Positions 21,694 to 32,138 of a stretch of DNA of 62,736 bases are shown piece after piece. Origin of the DNA: Paramarasmius palmivorus (lineage: Eukaryota; Basidiomycota; Agaricomycetes; Agaricales; Marasmiaceae). A program made the translations under genes and the position numbers. The DNA lies in assembly GCA_037176845.1 (NCBI GenBank), contig JAYKXP010000213.1, forward strand, positions 1 through 62,736. Reading direction: 5' to 3'. The notes under the pieces are model-generated. The model saw nothing but the letters and a program-made list of their open reading frames with translations. It was not told the origin of the DNA and did no database searches. How positions within the stretch are numbered: the first letter of the stretch is position 1; each line of letters opens with the position of its first letter.

Positions 21694-22250
21694 TCCGTAT
21701 AAGATCGGCTGACTGACCCCAGTAGCAGAGGATCCAGATGCAGCCGTCTTGTCATCATCAACGTCAAGGTCAAAGTCATCTTTGTCAGGGCTAAGATCGC
21801 CATCATCCGCTTCTATGAATTGTGCGTCCTCTAAGTCCAAGTCTACGTCAATACCATTGACATAGCTGGCATCAGTTGTTTACTCCAGACAAGCCTGCTT
21901 CAAGCCCAGATTTGTAAATGCAAGTGCTGGGTTGGCAGGATTGTGAGCCATGGATAGGGCTGCAATGTTGGGAAGAGGTGGAGTAGGAAGAGGTGGAGTA
22001 GAAAGACTTGAAGGAGGTGGAGACAGAGATGAATCGTTTGGGTGCTTATTCTGTAGCTCAATGTCTGCGGGGTTAACAGGAGAGCCGCGTTGTCAAACAT
22101 CAGTTTTGGCAGGTATATCAGCCATGGGAGATAGGAATGGGGATGTTGGTGAACATGAGTCCGACCTGCATAGGCTTTCATACAACCAAATGTGAGCCCA
22201 GCACCACAAAGGAGTACTAACAAGGACCCTTCCACTCACCAGAACTGAAG
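21694..22250 (-). pseudogene. Acidic hypothetical gene fragment
   Basis: On the minus strand the frame reads a Pro-rich stretch (LSPPPSSLSTPPLPTPP) and NIAALSMAHNPANPALAFTN. After an in-frame stop near 21880 an acidic segment (DDFDLDVDDDKTA) runs into the palindrome end. The last part of the frame, FYKGNGRRTQWHIIKALIG, lies within the palindrome arm, so it is shared by both ends of that element. No family is recognised. Confidence 0.35.
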
Positions 22251-23224
22251 AATATTGCTCTGGCCTAGACAAACCCTGAATCAGTGTATTGCCTTTTCAT
22301 TCTGACTGCTGAGTAGTGGTTAGGAGATGAGAACAGCATCAGGGAGTGTTTGGACACATACCGAGATGATGCAAGACACCTTGAGAAAAGGATCAACAAA
22401 GGTGAACCAAGAGGGGCATTAGCCATGTCTTACCACATGAAGGTTTCCGTCTTTTTTTCCTCTCCAGAAATCCTTCAGTGCACAAGAGAAAGAGAGAAAA
22501 AGACAGCAAAGACGATTTCACAGCCCATTAAGAGCTAGCTCATCGTTACCAAACTCCAAGGTACCAAAAATGTCACTGTCCAGGAACGAGCCGCACTGAG
22601 TGACGTTACATACCTATCTGTACACACACTCAGCACGTGGATATTCTGTCTCTTGCACTCACACTCTCATTGTCCATTCCAGTATGCCAGCTCTACCCTT
22701 AAGCCCTCAATCCATCTATCCTCCGCCCAATGCAGACATTTTCCAACAGTGAGAATCAAACCCACTTTCCCCCCTCACTTTCATTGCTTTTCAGACTCGG
22801 TGTGCTCGGACCTTGGTCCAGGCATCATTCCTGCCGTTGGTTCTCATTGGTACAACAAAACTCTACATTGACTCTCATATCCTTTGCTCAATTTCCACCA
22901 CCTCTGACCTTCAACTTTCAACACCTGCGGGCCCATTTTTTCTCCCTCTGTGTCAATCCCTCCTTTGCCTCCATCTTGGTCTCCCTTCCAATGTCGGTCT
23001 TGGGTTTGTTTTCTTCACTGGACTCAGGCCCAAGGCCCCTTTCAGTCCAGTTCAGTTTCACAAGCAGCAAGCTTGGCAACTGCTGTTTGGTTCATCGTCA
23101 CTCCCTGTCACACCGTGACATTTGTCTTTTTCCCAAATCGCAGCTTTACTTCTTTTCCCATTTTCATCTTCCAGAGATAGTATCATGCCTACAGCAATAT
23201 GACTAGTGTCAACTGACAAAATTA
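22251..23224. other. Stretch without a recognisable gene
   Basis: A short plus-strand frame (DTYRDDARHLEKRINKGEPR, about 22350) looks like an old exon. From 22650 to 23190 the DNA is rich in C and T on the plus strand, with overlapping open frames but no protein-like signal. Confidence 0.3.
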
Positions 23225-23644
23225 TGTTAGAATCTATATCAAAGTATTACCAGTTATAACTGATCAATAACAATGACTAGAACTCAATGCAATTGACTGT
23301 GATCACCCAAAAGTGTTGATAATAGTAACTTTTGTATTGAAAATGTATTCCAAGTGTCAACTCTCTGACATGTAAGTAATTACTGTTTGTTTGTACCTAT
23401 TGTGATGCAGAACACTCGAGGCGTTAAAACACTGTCCACTAATGTGAAAATACGCGCTGTACATACTCCTACATGCTCATACGCCATAGGTAGGTTCAAT
23501 AAGTAAAGTAAAAGATAAATAAACATGAATGCAAGTGTATGTGCAGTAGAACAAGCATAATTAGAGTGCCAAAGTGGACTTTGTATATTTTGTTGGACTT
23601 AGTGTTGAAGAAGTGTTTCATCAACTTTATCACTACATTCAACA
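23225..23644 (-). repeat. Copia LTR, 3' copy
   Basis: It runs from TGTTAGAATC to ATTCAACA on the plus strand (TG..CA ends), 420 bp. It differs from the 28136-28568 LTR at roughly 8 percent of positions and by an insertion of about 12 bp. Confidence 0.9.
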
Positions 23645-23658
23645 CAGCCCCCTGATGA
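23645..23658 (-). promoter_or_regulatory. Polypurine tract of copia element
   Basis: Read on the minus strand, ATCAGGGGGCTG directly precedes the 3' LTR. This is the expected place and composition for the plus-strand DNA primer of a retrotransposon. Confidence 0.7.
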
Positions 23659-23775
23659 CACACTTCTTCAATCATGGAAGTGTATCATCATCATTTCCTC
23701 CTCTCTTCTGTCCATCACAGCCCCCTGATGAGACACTTCCTCAATCTCCTTCATCCTTCCTCCCCTCTAGGTCTG

Positions 23776-26700
23776 TCAGAGCACTAATCCCATTCCTTTC
23801 CTAAATTCCTCCACCTTTGGTCTTCCCAAGGCCTTGGTGAGCATGTCAGCTGCATTCTCATCTGTAGGCAGGTACTCTGGCACTATCATTCCTTCAACTA
23901 CTTTGTCCCTCAACCAGAAATAATGTCGGTCCAAGTGCTTCATCCTTCCACGATGCTCTGGGTTCTTAGCTACTTTAATTGTTGACTGATTGTCAAGAAG
24001 CAACTTGGCTGGTTGAGGTCTATGATAGCCCATTTCCTCAAGCAAGTTCAGCATAGCTTTGATCTCCTTGCCAGCTGCAACTGCTGCAATGTATTCTGCC
24101 TCTGTAGATGACAGCATGACCACTGGTTGTAGTTTACTGCTCCAGCTTACTGCTGCTGACCCTAGTTTCACAAAGTACCCAGTGGTTGACCTCCCATTGT
24201 CCTTGTTGCGACCAAAGTCTGAGTCACAGTATGTGACAAACAGATCATTGTATGATGAACCAGGGCCATATTCCAGCTTCATATCCATTGTGCCCTTCAA
24301 GTATCGAAAGACATGCTTTACTGCTTTCCAATGTTCCATTCCAGGATTAGAGTTGAATTGTGCAAGTACTCCTTGCAGCATATGCAATGTCTGGCCATGT
24401 CATGGTAGCAAGATATAGTAGGGAGCCAACAGCACTGATGTAAGGGATATCTGCCATCTCATTTGCTTCTTCCTCAGTTTGTGGACTCTGTGCTTTTGAA
24501 AGTGCAAGACTTGGGGTCATTGGTGTAGTGACTGGTTTGCATTCTGACATGCCAAACTCTTCTAGCTTGTTGATGACATATTGGTGTTGGCTGAGATACA
24601 GCCTATGCTCTGCTCTGTTTCTTGTCACTTCAATTCCTAGCAAGTATGATGTTGCCCCCAAGTCTCGCAGCTTGAAATGAGTAGCCAACTCTGCCACCAT
24701 TCCATCTAATATGTCCTCTGACTTGGAAGCAAATGTGATATCATCCACAAACACTGGTACAATGACTTTCACATCATCTCTCACATAGATGTATACTGAT
24801 GGGTCAGAGCATAGCTTCTTGAAGCCAGCACAAATGAGCACACTACCCAGCTTCTCACCCCAAAGACGTGGTGCTTGCTTTAACCCATACAGGGACTTGT
24901 TCAGCCTGCAGACTATTCTGGGACCTCCTTGCTTGAAACCTTCTGGTTGCTTCATGTAGATTTCTGTGTCTATATCACTGTTTATAAATGCATGTGATAT
25001 GTCAACTGAGTGTAGGTGCATGTCTTCTATTGCAGCAAGGGCCAACACAATCCTGAGTGTGTTCTGTCACATGGTAGAGGCAAAGGTCTCAGAATAGTCA
25101 AATCCAGGTCTTTGGCTGAATCCTTTAGCTACAAGCCTTGCTTTGAAGCGTTCAACAGATCCATCCTTCTTGTGCTTAATCCTATACACCCATTTAGAGC
25201 CAATTGCTTTCTTTCCTTGTGGAAGTTCAACTAGAGACCATGTGTTGCTTGACAGACGAGCAGCCATCTCCTCCAACATTGCATCATGCCATTTCTCAGC
25301 ATGTGGGCTTGTAACAGCCTCTTTATATGTACTTGGCTCAGCTTCAGCCAGGGCATTGTTAGCCTCTTCATCAAAGTCATCCTCCTCTTCCTCTTCATCT
25401 GTAGTATCATCTCTAATGGCTTGCTTTGGCTCTCTATGAACTTTCCACCATTCACCAGGAGGTCATCTATTCCTCTGAGTTCTTCTTTCAGCAATTGGTC
25501 TCTCATCTGCTGGAGGCTCAAGGTGGATCTCTTCCTCTTCCTGATTCTCTTGTTGCTGATCCTCTTCCTCTCTATCCTCCTGAGCTCTTCTATCATCATT
25601 TTGCTGGTCAGGGATGTGTTCCTGGGGTGCATCTTCCAAGTTCTGTTCTTCTGCTAGTGGTTGAATAGGTGTAACTGGTATAGTATCTCCATCATCACTT
25701 GAGTTGTCGTTCTGATCCATGTCTGGCAAGACTGGTACTGATGTAGATGGTGATATAGATGATGGTGTAGACTGTGAATGAGTTTAAACCAAGGGCAATT
25801 TCCCAGCTGTTCTATATGTGTAATGTTCATCAAACTCTGCCCTTTCACTGATTACCACTTTCTTTGTCTCTGGATTCCAGAACTTCCACCCTTTAACACC
25901 ATCAGGATATCCAATAAAGATGCACTTTTCCATATGTGATCCCAGATGTGCCCTTTTATCCTTTTGCACCAGCACATAGGCAACACATCCCCATACCCTC
26001 AGATGATCCACTCTTGGCTTTTTCTTGTACCACAACTCAAATGGAGTTGCATTTGGTACAGCAGATGTAGGGGTACGATTCCACACATGAACAAGTGCAG
26101 CCAGGCATTCAGCCCAAAACATCTTTGGAAGACCAGACTCTTTCAGCATTGCAGTGATCCTTTCATCCATGATTCCATTTGCATGCTCTGCAACTCCATT
26201 CTGTTGGGGGCAGTTTCTGACTGTGTATTGGGTTTCAATTCCACATTGCTCTAGAAATCCCAGAAACTCCTTTGACATATATTCACCGCCCTTGTCACAT
26301 CTGAACACTTTGATTTTACACTCCAACAAGTTCTCAGCCCATGCCTTGAACTGTTTAAATGCTTGGAATGCATCACTTTTTCTCTTCAAAGGTAGAACTG
26401 CTCTAAACCTTGAATGGTCATCAATGAATGTGATCCAGTATTTGTTCCCACTAGGAGATGTGACACCAATATAATGGAGATCAGAATGGATGAGCTCCAG
26501 CACATGCTTAGCTCTAGATGTTGATGAAGGAAAAGGATTTGCGTGCATCTTACCAGCTAAGCATGGCTCACATATAGGATCTGGCTTTGCATTAGAGTCT
26601 AGCCTAAGGCCCTCAACCAACTTCTCCTTCAGCAGCTTTGAAATATCACCATAGTTCAAGTGACTGAAGTGCTTATGCCACAGCTCAAGGTCAAGAGGCA

Positions 26701-27986
26701 GAGTTGATACTAAAGAAGCACTTTCCATTATATCTACAGTAGAACCATTCAAATATCCAACATTGTTATCATTTATATGTGCAGTAAAAAGAACTGGTCC
26801 ATTTATATCAAACTGTATTGTACTTTGCCAAATATGTATGTGAAAGTTGTGTTTCTTTGTCAAATGAAGAACAGCTAACAAATTGTTTTTGAGTGCAGGT
26901 ACATGTAGTACTCTACTGAATTCTATATCTCTACTTTGATGACCATCTATCATAGGTCTAAACAGAACAGTGCCCATGCCCTCTGAATAAATAACTCTAT
27001 CATCTGCCAATTTTATAGGAACTCTATATGATTTGTAGTTGCATATCCAACTACGATGTGGTGTCATATGAGAAGTGGCACCTGTGTCTGTATTCCATTT
27101 GTAATTATCAGAGATTGTATCCATTTCAGAATCAGTAAAAGCACTTGCACTGCCGGCACTTTCAACAACTTTTGTCTCTGCCTCTGCCTTGTTTGCCTTG
27201 TTCTCTCCCTGCTTCTTCAACTCTGGACATTCATATCTCCAATGCCCTTCTCCCTGACAGTGATGACAGACCCCTGGTTTCTTCCTTGGCCCATTGCCAT
27301 TTCCCCTTGAACCACCAAACCCATTTCCCTTGAACCTGCTGCTGCCCTGAGCCTTTATAACTGCATTGGCTCTATTGACCTGCTCCACCTGGTGCTGCCT
27401 GTTTTGTTCATCTGCTCTGAATGCCTCTAGGATTGTGGCTTTGTCTAGGCTAGACTTCAACAACAAGTTGGATAACAGATTGGAGTAGCCATTAGCTTGT
27501 AGTTCATTGTCCAACTCGTCTATTGTGAAGTCTGATGGCCTTAGATTGCAAATACTGGACATTGCCTTTTCAATCCTGACTCCCATGATCTAACAGTGAC
27601 TCATTCTGTTTCTTTTGGATTGAGAAGAGGTCATCATAGGCATTGAAATGAGCATCCTCCAGTGCTTTCCACATCTTTACAGGGTCATTCTGAATATCCC
27701 TGATGTGTACTTTTTGGTCTTGATCTACTAAGAGATAGATCTCTTCAGCAGCTTGCTCCTTCCTTCTCTCCCACTTCTCTGCAAGCTCCTTGTCTTCTGG
27801 TTTTGTTTCTCTACCAGATACCAATCTCCACAATTTACAACACATTAGCCATGCAGTTGTATCACCTCTCCAGCCAGCATAGTCATTGTTGTTTAAGGAT
27901 GTGATTCTTGGTATACTTGTTGATTCTGACATTGTAAATGTTGATGTTTTGGTTGTTGTATAGACCCACAGGTGCAATAAATGCAC
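23776..27986 (-). pseudogene. Copia gag-pol polyprotein, frame-broken
   Basis: The gag starts near 27932 (MSESTSIPRITSLNNNDYAGW). Its frame shifts near 27580 and continues to a CCHC zinc knuckle (CHHCQGEGHWRYEC, about 27250). The integrase has HSDL, FIDDHSRF and RCDKGGEY followed by the QQNGVAEHANG block. A TAA in the segment after the integrase near 25790, where the copy at 42518 has CAA, stops the frame. Reverse transcriptase pieces include SKWVYRIKHKKDG and the active-site FVDDI (about 24748). RNase H has YCDSDFG and SSTEAEYIAA, with a last frame ending RKGMGLVL at 23776. At least three frame breaks make this copy non-autonomous, but residues are well conserved, so decay is recent. Confidence 0.9.
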
Positions 27987-28118
27987 AATAAACAGTTTAA
28001 CCAGTCAATGAATGAACTGGCACAATAGCACTTGACTTGTAACAAGTCAAATAGCAAAAACCCGCAATAGTAACAAATTCAATTATAATGAATCAACAGT
28101 TGTATGCACAGTTTGAAA

Positions 28119-28135
28119 GGCTGGGGCCCATAACC
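28119..28135 (-). promoter_or_regulatory. Primer-binding site, half tRNA-iMet type
   Basis: On the minus strand, GGTTATGGGCCCCAGC follows the CTAACA end of the 5' LTR without a gap. It matches the known Drosophila copia primer site, which pairs with an internal fragment of initiator-Met tRNA rather than with its 3' end. Confidence 0.75.
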
Positions 28136-28568
28136 TGTTAGAATCTATATCAAAGTATTACCAGTTATAACAGATCAACAACAATGACTAGAACTCAATG
28201 CAATTGACTGTGATCACCCAAAAGTGTTGATAATAGTAACTTTTGTATTGAAAATATATTCCAAGTGTCAACTCTCTGTGACATGTAAGTAATTACTGTT
28301 TTTTTGTACCTATTGTGACACAGATCGCTCAAGGTGTGAAAGTACCATCCACTAATGCAAAAATATGTGTTTTACATACTCCTACATGCCCATACACCAT
28401 AGGTAGGTTCAATAAGTAAAGTAAAAGATGAATAAACATGAATGTAACCTGAATGCAAGTGTATGTGCAGTAGAACAAGCATAATTAGAGTGCCAAAGCA
28501 GACTTTGTATATTTTGTTGGACTTAGTGTTGAAGAAGTGTTTCATCAACTTCATCACCTCATTCAACA
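28136..28568 (-). repeat. Copia LTR, 5' copy
   Basis: 433 bp with TGTTAG..CAACA ends on the plus strand. Several CG positions kept in other copies are TG or CA here, for example around 28323-28372. It contains an extra GTAACCTGAATG near 28444, also present in the LTR at 34743-35173. Confidence 0.9.
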
Positions 28569-28794
28569 GGTGTACCTAATAAAATTTGGTCATCCCATAC
28601 AGTGGCACTTAACTGTACTACAGGATATGTTTGGTGCCTATTGTTCATAATCTTTTCAGAAAAATTAGCCAAATTTATTGAAAACTCATAGAATGCACCA
28701 AATAATTTATTGAAGTAGTTTTTGAATGAAGCATTATTGTACTTGTACTTTACTGTGGAGTGACTTGGGAGATGATGGGCATTGCATGTAAAGA

Positions 28795-28918
28795 GGAAAA
28801 TTTTTCAAAGTCTAATGTGCAGCAGTATTAGCCTTGCAAATGTTAGAGAGGCTGAAGCACATGAGCCCCCCCCCCAACATTTGCAAGGCCAATACATCAG
28901 ACTTTGAAAAATTTTCAC
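28795..28918. repeat. Small inverted repeat with C-run loop
   Basis: Arms 28795-28844 and 28876-28918 pair imperfectly. The best parts are TTTTTCAAAGTCT against AGACTTTGAAAAA and CCTTGCAAATGTT against AACATTTGCAAGG. The loop contains a run of ten C. Confidence 0.7.
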
Positions 28919-29125
28919 TCCTTGCTTGTTACTGCCATCATCAATGACACTGGGCTCTGCCCCTTGTTGTTCTGTCCATATAAGTTCTGTTTTTACTTAG
29001 GTAGTAGTACTATAGTAATAGTAAAAATGAAATCCTATTGAAATTGAAAGTCCAAAAGACAAAATAACTTAATAGATCACCTTGAAGCCTTGAGAGTCTG
29101 TTGTCCTGCATGCTGATATAGTTTT

Positions 29126-29322
29126 CCTGCAGGCAAGATGAACAGATGTGACATCATTAGACCTTTCCTGAATCTAGAAGAAGTGTTTGTTAACCAAGGA
29201 TATTGCAGCTCAGATGATGATATAAAGGTATGTACACCATTGTTCACCCAATAAGCTCTGAAAGGCAACTATTTCTTTTACAGACAATGGGTTTAGATGA
29301 GGAGGAGGAAGATGTAGGCTAA
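29126..29322 (+). pseudogene. Short exon pair of unknown gene
   Basis: The plus strand reads MNRCDIIRPFLNLEEVFVN then YCSSDDDIK, a GTATGT..TTTACAG intron, and TMGLDEEEEDVG before a stop. It looks like the acidic end of an old gene. No family is recognised. Confidence 0.25.
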
Positions 29323-29479
29323 CCTATCATCAACTTCAACACAGTTAATCAACAGATAGATATGTCATTGGATGATGAGAACATGTCAGTCCATGACCCC
29401 TGTCCTCCAAAGACTTGCACAACTCCCTCTTTTCTGAGGACAACAACATATCAGCTTCTTTTACAGGAGCTTTAACAGC

Positions 29480-29979
29480 AGCAGTTGTGACTGGCAAATA
29501 TGAGACAATTCAAGGTGCTGATAAAGGGTAGGTAAGTATGGCTTGTATGGTGTTATTAGGTTCTGAAACAGGTCACAAAGCACACACCTGCATTGGCAAA
29601 CCAACTATGTATCACCACATGGTTCTATTCCCTTAAGAATAAACACAAAAACTTAACAGTCAATCTGTGATGATGGACTAGAAAAAATAGAATGTGAGGT
29701 CTTGAGACCTGATCAGGGATTACAAATTGCAATTCTTGTAAGTGCCTCAAATTAAAAAATATTGGATCCCAAGCACTGTTGGTGCTTCATATCAAAAAAT
29801 ATTGAATCCAAAGCACTGAGTTTGCTGCCACTACTTTATATTAAAAAAAAATTCAATCCCAAGCACTCAAACAAGAAACAACTATAAATTGATTGACTCT
29901 GCTAACTACATACAAGCCATACTTACCCACCCTTTATCTAGCACCTTGAATTGTCTCATATTTGCCAGTCACAACTGCT
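29480..29979. repeat. Inverted repeat, about 70 bp arms
   Basis: Arms at 29480-29549 and 29909-29979 are near-perfect reverse complements, including AGTTGTGACTGGCAAATATG against its complement. The spacer of about 360 bp contains three tandem copies (29735-29870) of a unit with AAAAAATATTGAATCC and AAGCACT. It may be a small foldback element. The region 29980-31704 holds only short open frames, the best being 31000-31248 with VIYIPPVSKHVPSNWKD, too little to name. Confidence 0.65.
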
Positions 29980-31704
29980 GACTCTGCTAACTACATAGCT
30001 AAGGTAAATAAATGTAAAGATAAATACCTCACTGGCTCTTTGTAACCATATAAAGGTGACAGTATATTATAAAAATGCAAGGTAAATTATTGAGAAATAT
30101 TGGGTAGAACCCTAGAAACGAATGGTGGTAATTGTATAAATTTCACTGACAGCAACATGACTCTGTGTGTGGGTTTGTGGACAGGCTGTTGAGCTTGTTT
30201 GAAAAGTTGTGTCTATTACCATTGACTCAGAGATTGTGGTCCACGTTTCATACTTATAATGATCAGCTTTTCAATCCATGTTCCAGGATTAAATTTGACT
30301 TGCATATTGGATAACCCCAAGACTATATACCAAGTCAAATCAATGATATGGGAGCTAGGAACTTGGTTGGAGCTCAAGACTCAAAACACACTTGATATGT
30401 AAATCAATCCAGCAAATGAGGCCAGAGCAATGCCAAGCATTGAAACATATAAATGAGTCTTTTCACTTTGAAGGATGCTTGGATGTGCTATACCAGTAGA
30501 AAACCAAAGAGGATGTAAGCAAAAACGAAGAGAAGAACATAATATCCCTCATCCTGTCTACAGATTCCTTTCTTCCTTCCCTCTCCATTGCAAATCTGTC
30601 TCTACATGAGTGCTCTAGTAAGGTAGAGAAATGTGACAGCTGTTAAGGCAGCAAGCATGTTAGTCATCTCGGCATGGACACTATAAACAGAAAGTAATGG
30701 ATGAGGTGGGCTTGGGCACAACAGTTGTAAGTTGTAAAATCATTAGATAGGAGGCACTAGTGGAGGCTTAGGTGCTACAGTTGGAAAATTATTGGATAGG
30801 AATACCCAAGGACCAGACTGAGACATTGTTCAACATCACTTCATCATGTGATATGGGCCTTGTTCTTGTGGCTGTGGGAAACATGAAAAGATTCCTAGCT
30901 TTCTACTCAACCACCATTCTTGACAACATCTCTCTATGGCTGAAAAAAAAAAAGGCTTGCACAACCCATGAAAACTGAAAACACTGCAACCCAAAGATTG
31001 TGGCAGAGTGTATCCTAGAGCCGATGAAGGTTGTTGGTGGGGAGAAGCCACAGAAGGTTATCTACATCCCACCAGTATCCAAACATGTTCCAAGCAACTG
31101 GAAAGATGTGGCTAGATTCCCTTGGTATATTCAAATCTCGATGTATGAGTCAATTGCCACTGGTCTTCATCCACAATTCAAGGTAGTTCACTATATACTC
31201 ACAGCACCTACCACAGACCAGGTTGATCTTTTGGCTCAATCATTGTGACAAATTTTTCAACCAGACCAGTGGTGATCAACTGGTACTCTTGCTACACTGA
31301 TGCCACATCCAAGCTTCCAAGGCTGATAATTATTCTTTCCATGCAATCTTTCTCTATGCATTGATTGACCACCTTCATTGTGTGGCAAAGGGAATAGATT
31401 TTAATCCTGTCTCTGAGGTCTCAAAGAACATGTTTGTGATCCCAAAGCAGATAAATGTGGGTACCTTTATAGTGTATTCCTTTGAGTTTGCTCACTCTCT
31501 GAACAGGTGTTCATGAAAAAGCAACTGGCCACTGCTAATTCAACTCTGCCTGGAAGGTGCTGCAAGAGTGGACCAATGGAAAGACCAGACTGGCCACAAG
31601 ATGACCATCAGGACACAGTGCTGGGGTACTTAAGAGCAAGAACTCATCACTGTGCACTTCAATTCTCTGGTTGCCATGGACATACTATCAATTCACTTAC
31701 AGGT

Positions 31705-32138
31705 TTTGTTTTTAGAATCTATATCAAAGTATTACCAGTTATAACTGATCAATAACAATGACTAGAACTCAATGCAATTGACTGTGATCACCCAAAAGTG
31801 TTGATAATAGTAACTTTTGTATTGAAAATGTGTTTCAAGTGTCAACTCTCTGTGACATGTAAGTAATTACTGTTTTTTTTGTACCTATTGTGACACGAAA
31901 TGCTCGAGGCGTTAAAACACCGTCCACTAATGCGAAAATACGCGTTTTACATACTCCTACATGCCCATACACCATAGGTAAGTTCAATAAGTAAAGTAAA
32001 AGATAAATAAACATGAATGCAAGTGTATGTGCAAGTAGAACAAGCATAATTAGAGTGCTAAAGCAGACTTTGTATATTTTGTTGGACTTAGTGTTGAAGA
32101 AGTGTTTCATCAACTTCATCACTTCATTCAACATTTGT
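31705..32138 (-). repeat. Solo copia LTR with 5 bp target duplication
   Basis: The LTR occupies 31710-32133. The TGTTAG end is altered to TTTTAG. TTTGT lies on both sides (31705-31709 and 32134-32138), the 5 bp expected for copia. It marks an old full insertion reduced by LTR-LTR recombination. Confidence 0.8.

Larger units (their letters stand above)
10054..21710. mobile_element. Long palindromic foldback-like element, with nested insertion
   Basis: The left arm at 10054-11508 is repeated in inverse order at 11611-12291 plus 20883-21710, leaving a unique centre of about 100 bp. The outermost 17 bp of the arms are only imperfectly matched, while the rest is almost identical. Without the 8.6 kb insertion the element would be about 3.1 kb. 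Neither arm contains a convincing gene. Direct target duplications are not evident at the outer edges. The structure suits a foldback-type transposon or an inverted duplication of a simpler repeat. Confidence 0.75.
23225..28568 (-). mobile_element. Ty1/copia retrotransposon, two LTRs, damaged
   Basis: Two LTRs (28136-28568 upstream and 23225-23644 downstream in the sense direction) bracket a minus-strand gag-pol. A primer-binding site follows the upstream LTR and a purine tract precedes the downstream LTR. The domain order is gag with zinc knuckle, integrase, reverse transcriptase, RNase H, which is Ty1/copia order. The coding frame is broken in several places. The bases next to the two LTRs (AATTA and GGTGT) do not match, so this is not a simple unrearranged insertion. 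Confidence 0.9.

Noticed and set aside
22653..23206. Plus-strand gene in the pyrimidine-rich stretch
   Set aside because: Several overlapping frames are open because of composition. None has a recognisable domain or exon signals.
25286..26474. Plus-strand genes within the copia element
   Set aside because: They are antisense frames of the integrase and acidic linker. The same frames appear antisense in the second copy at 42658-43855.
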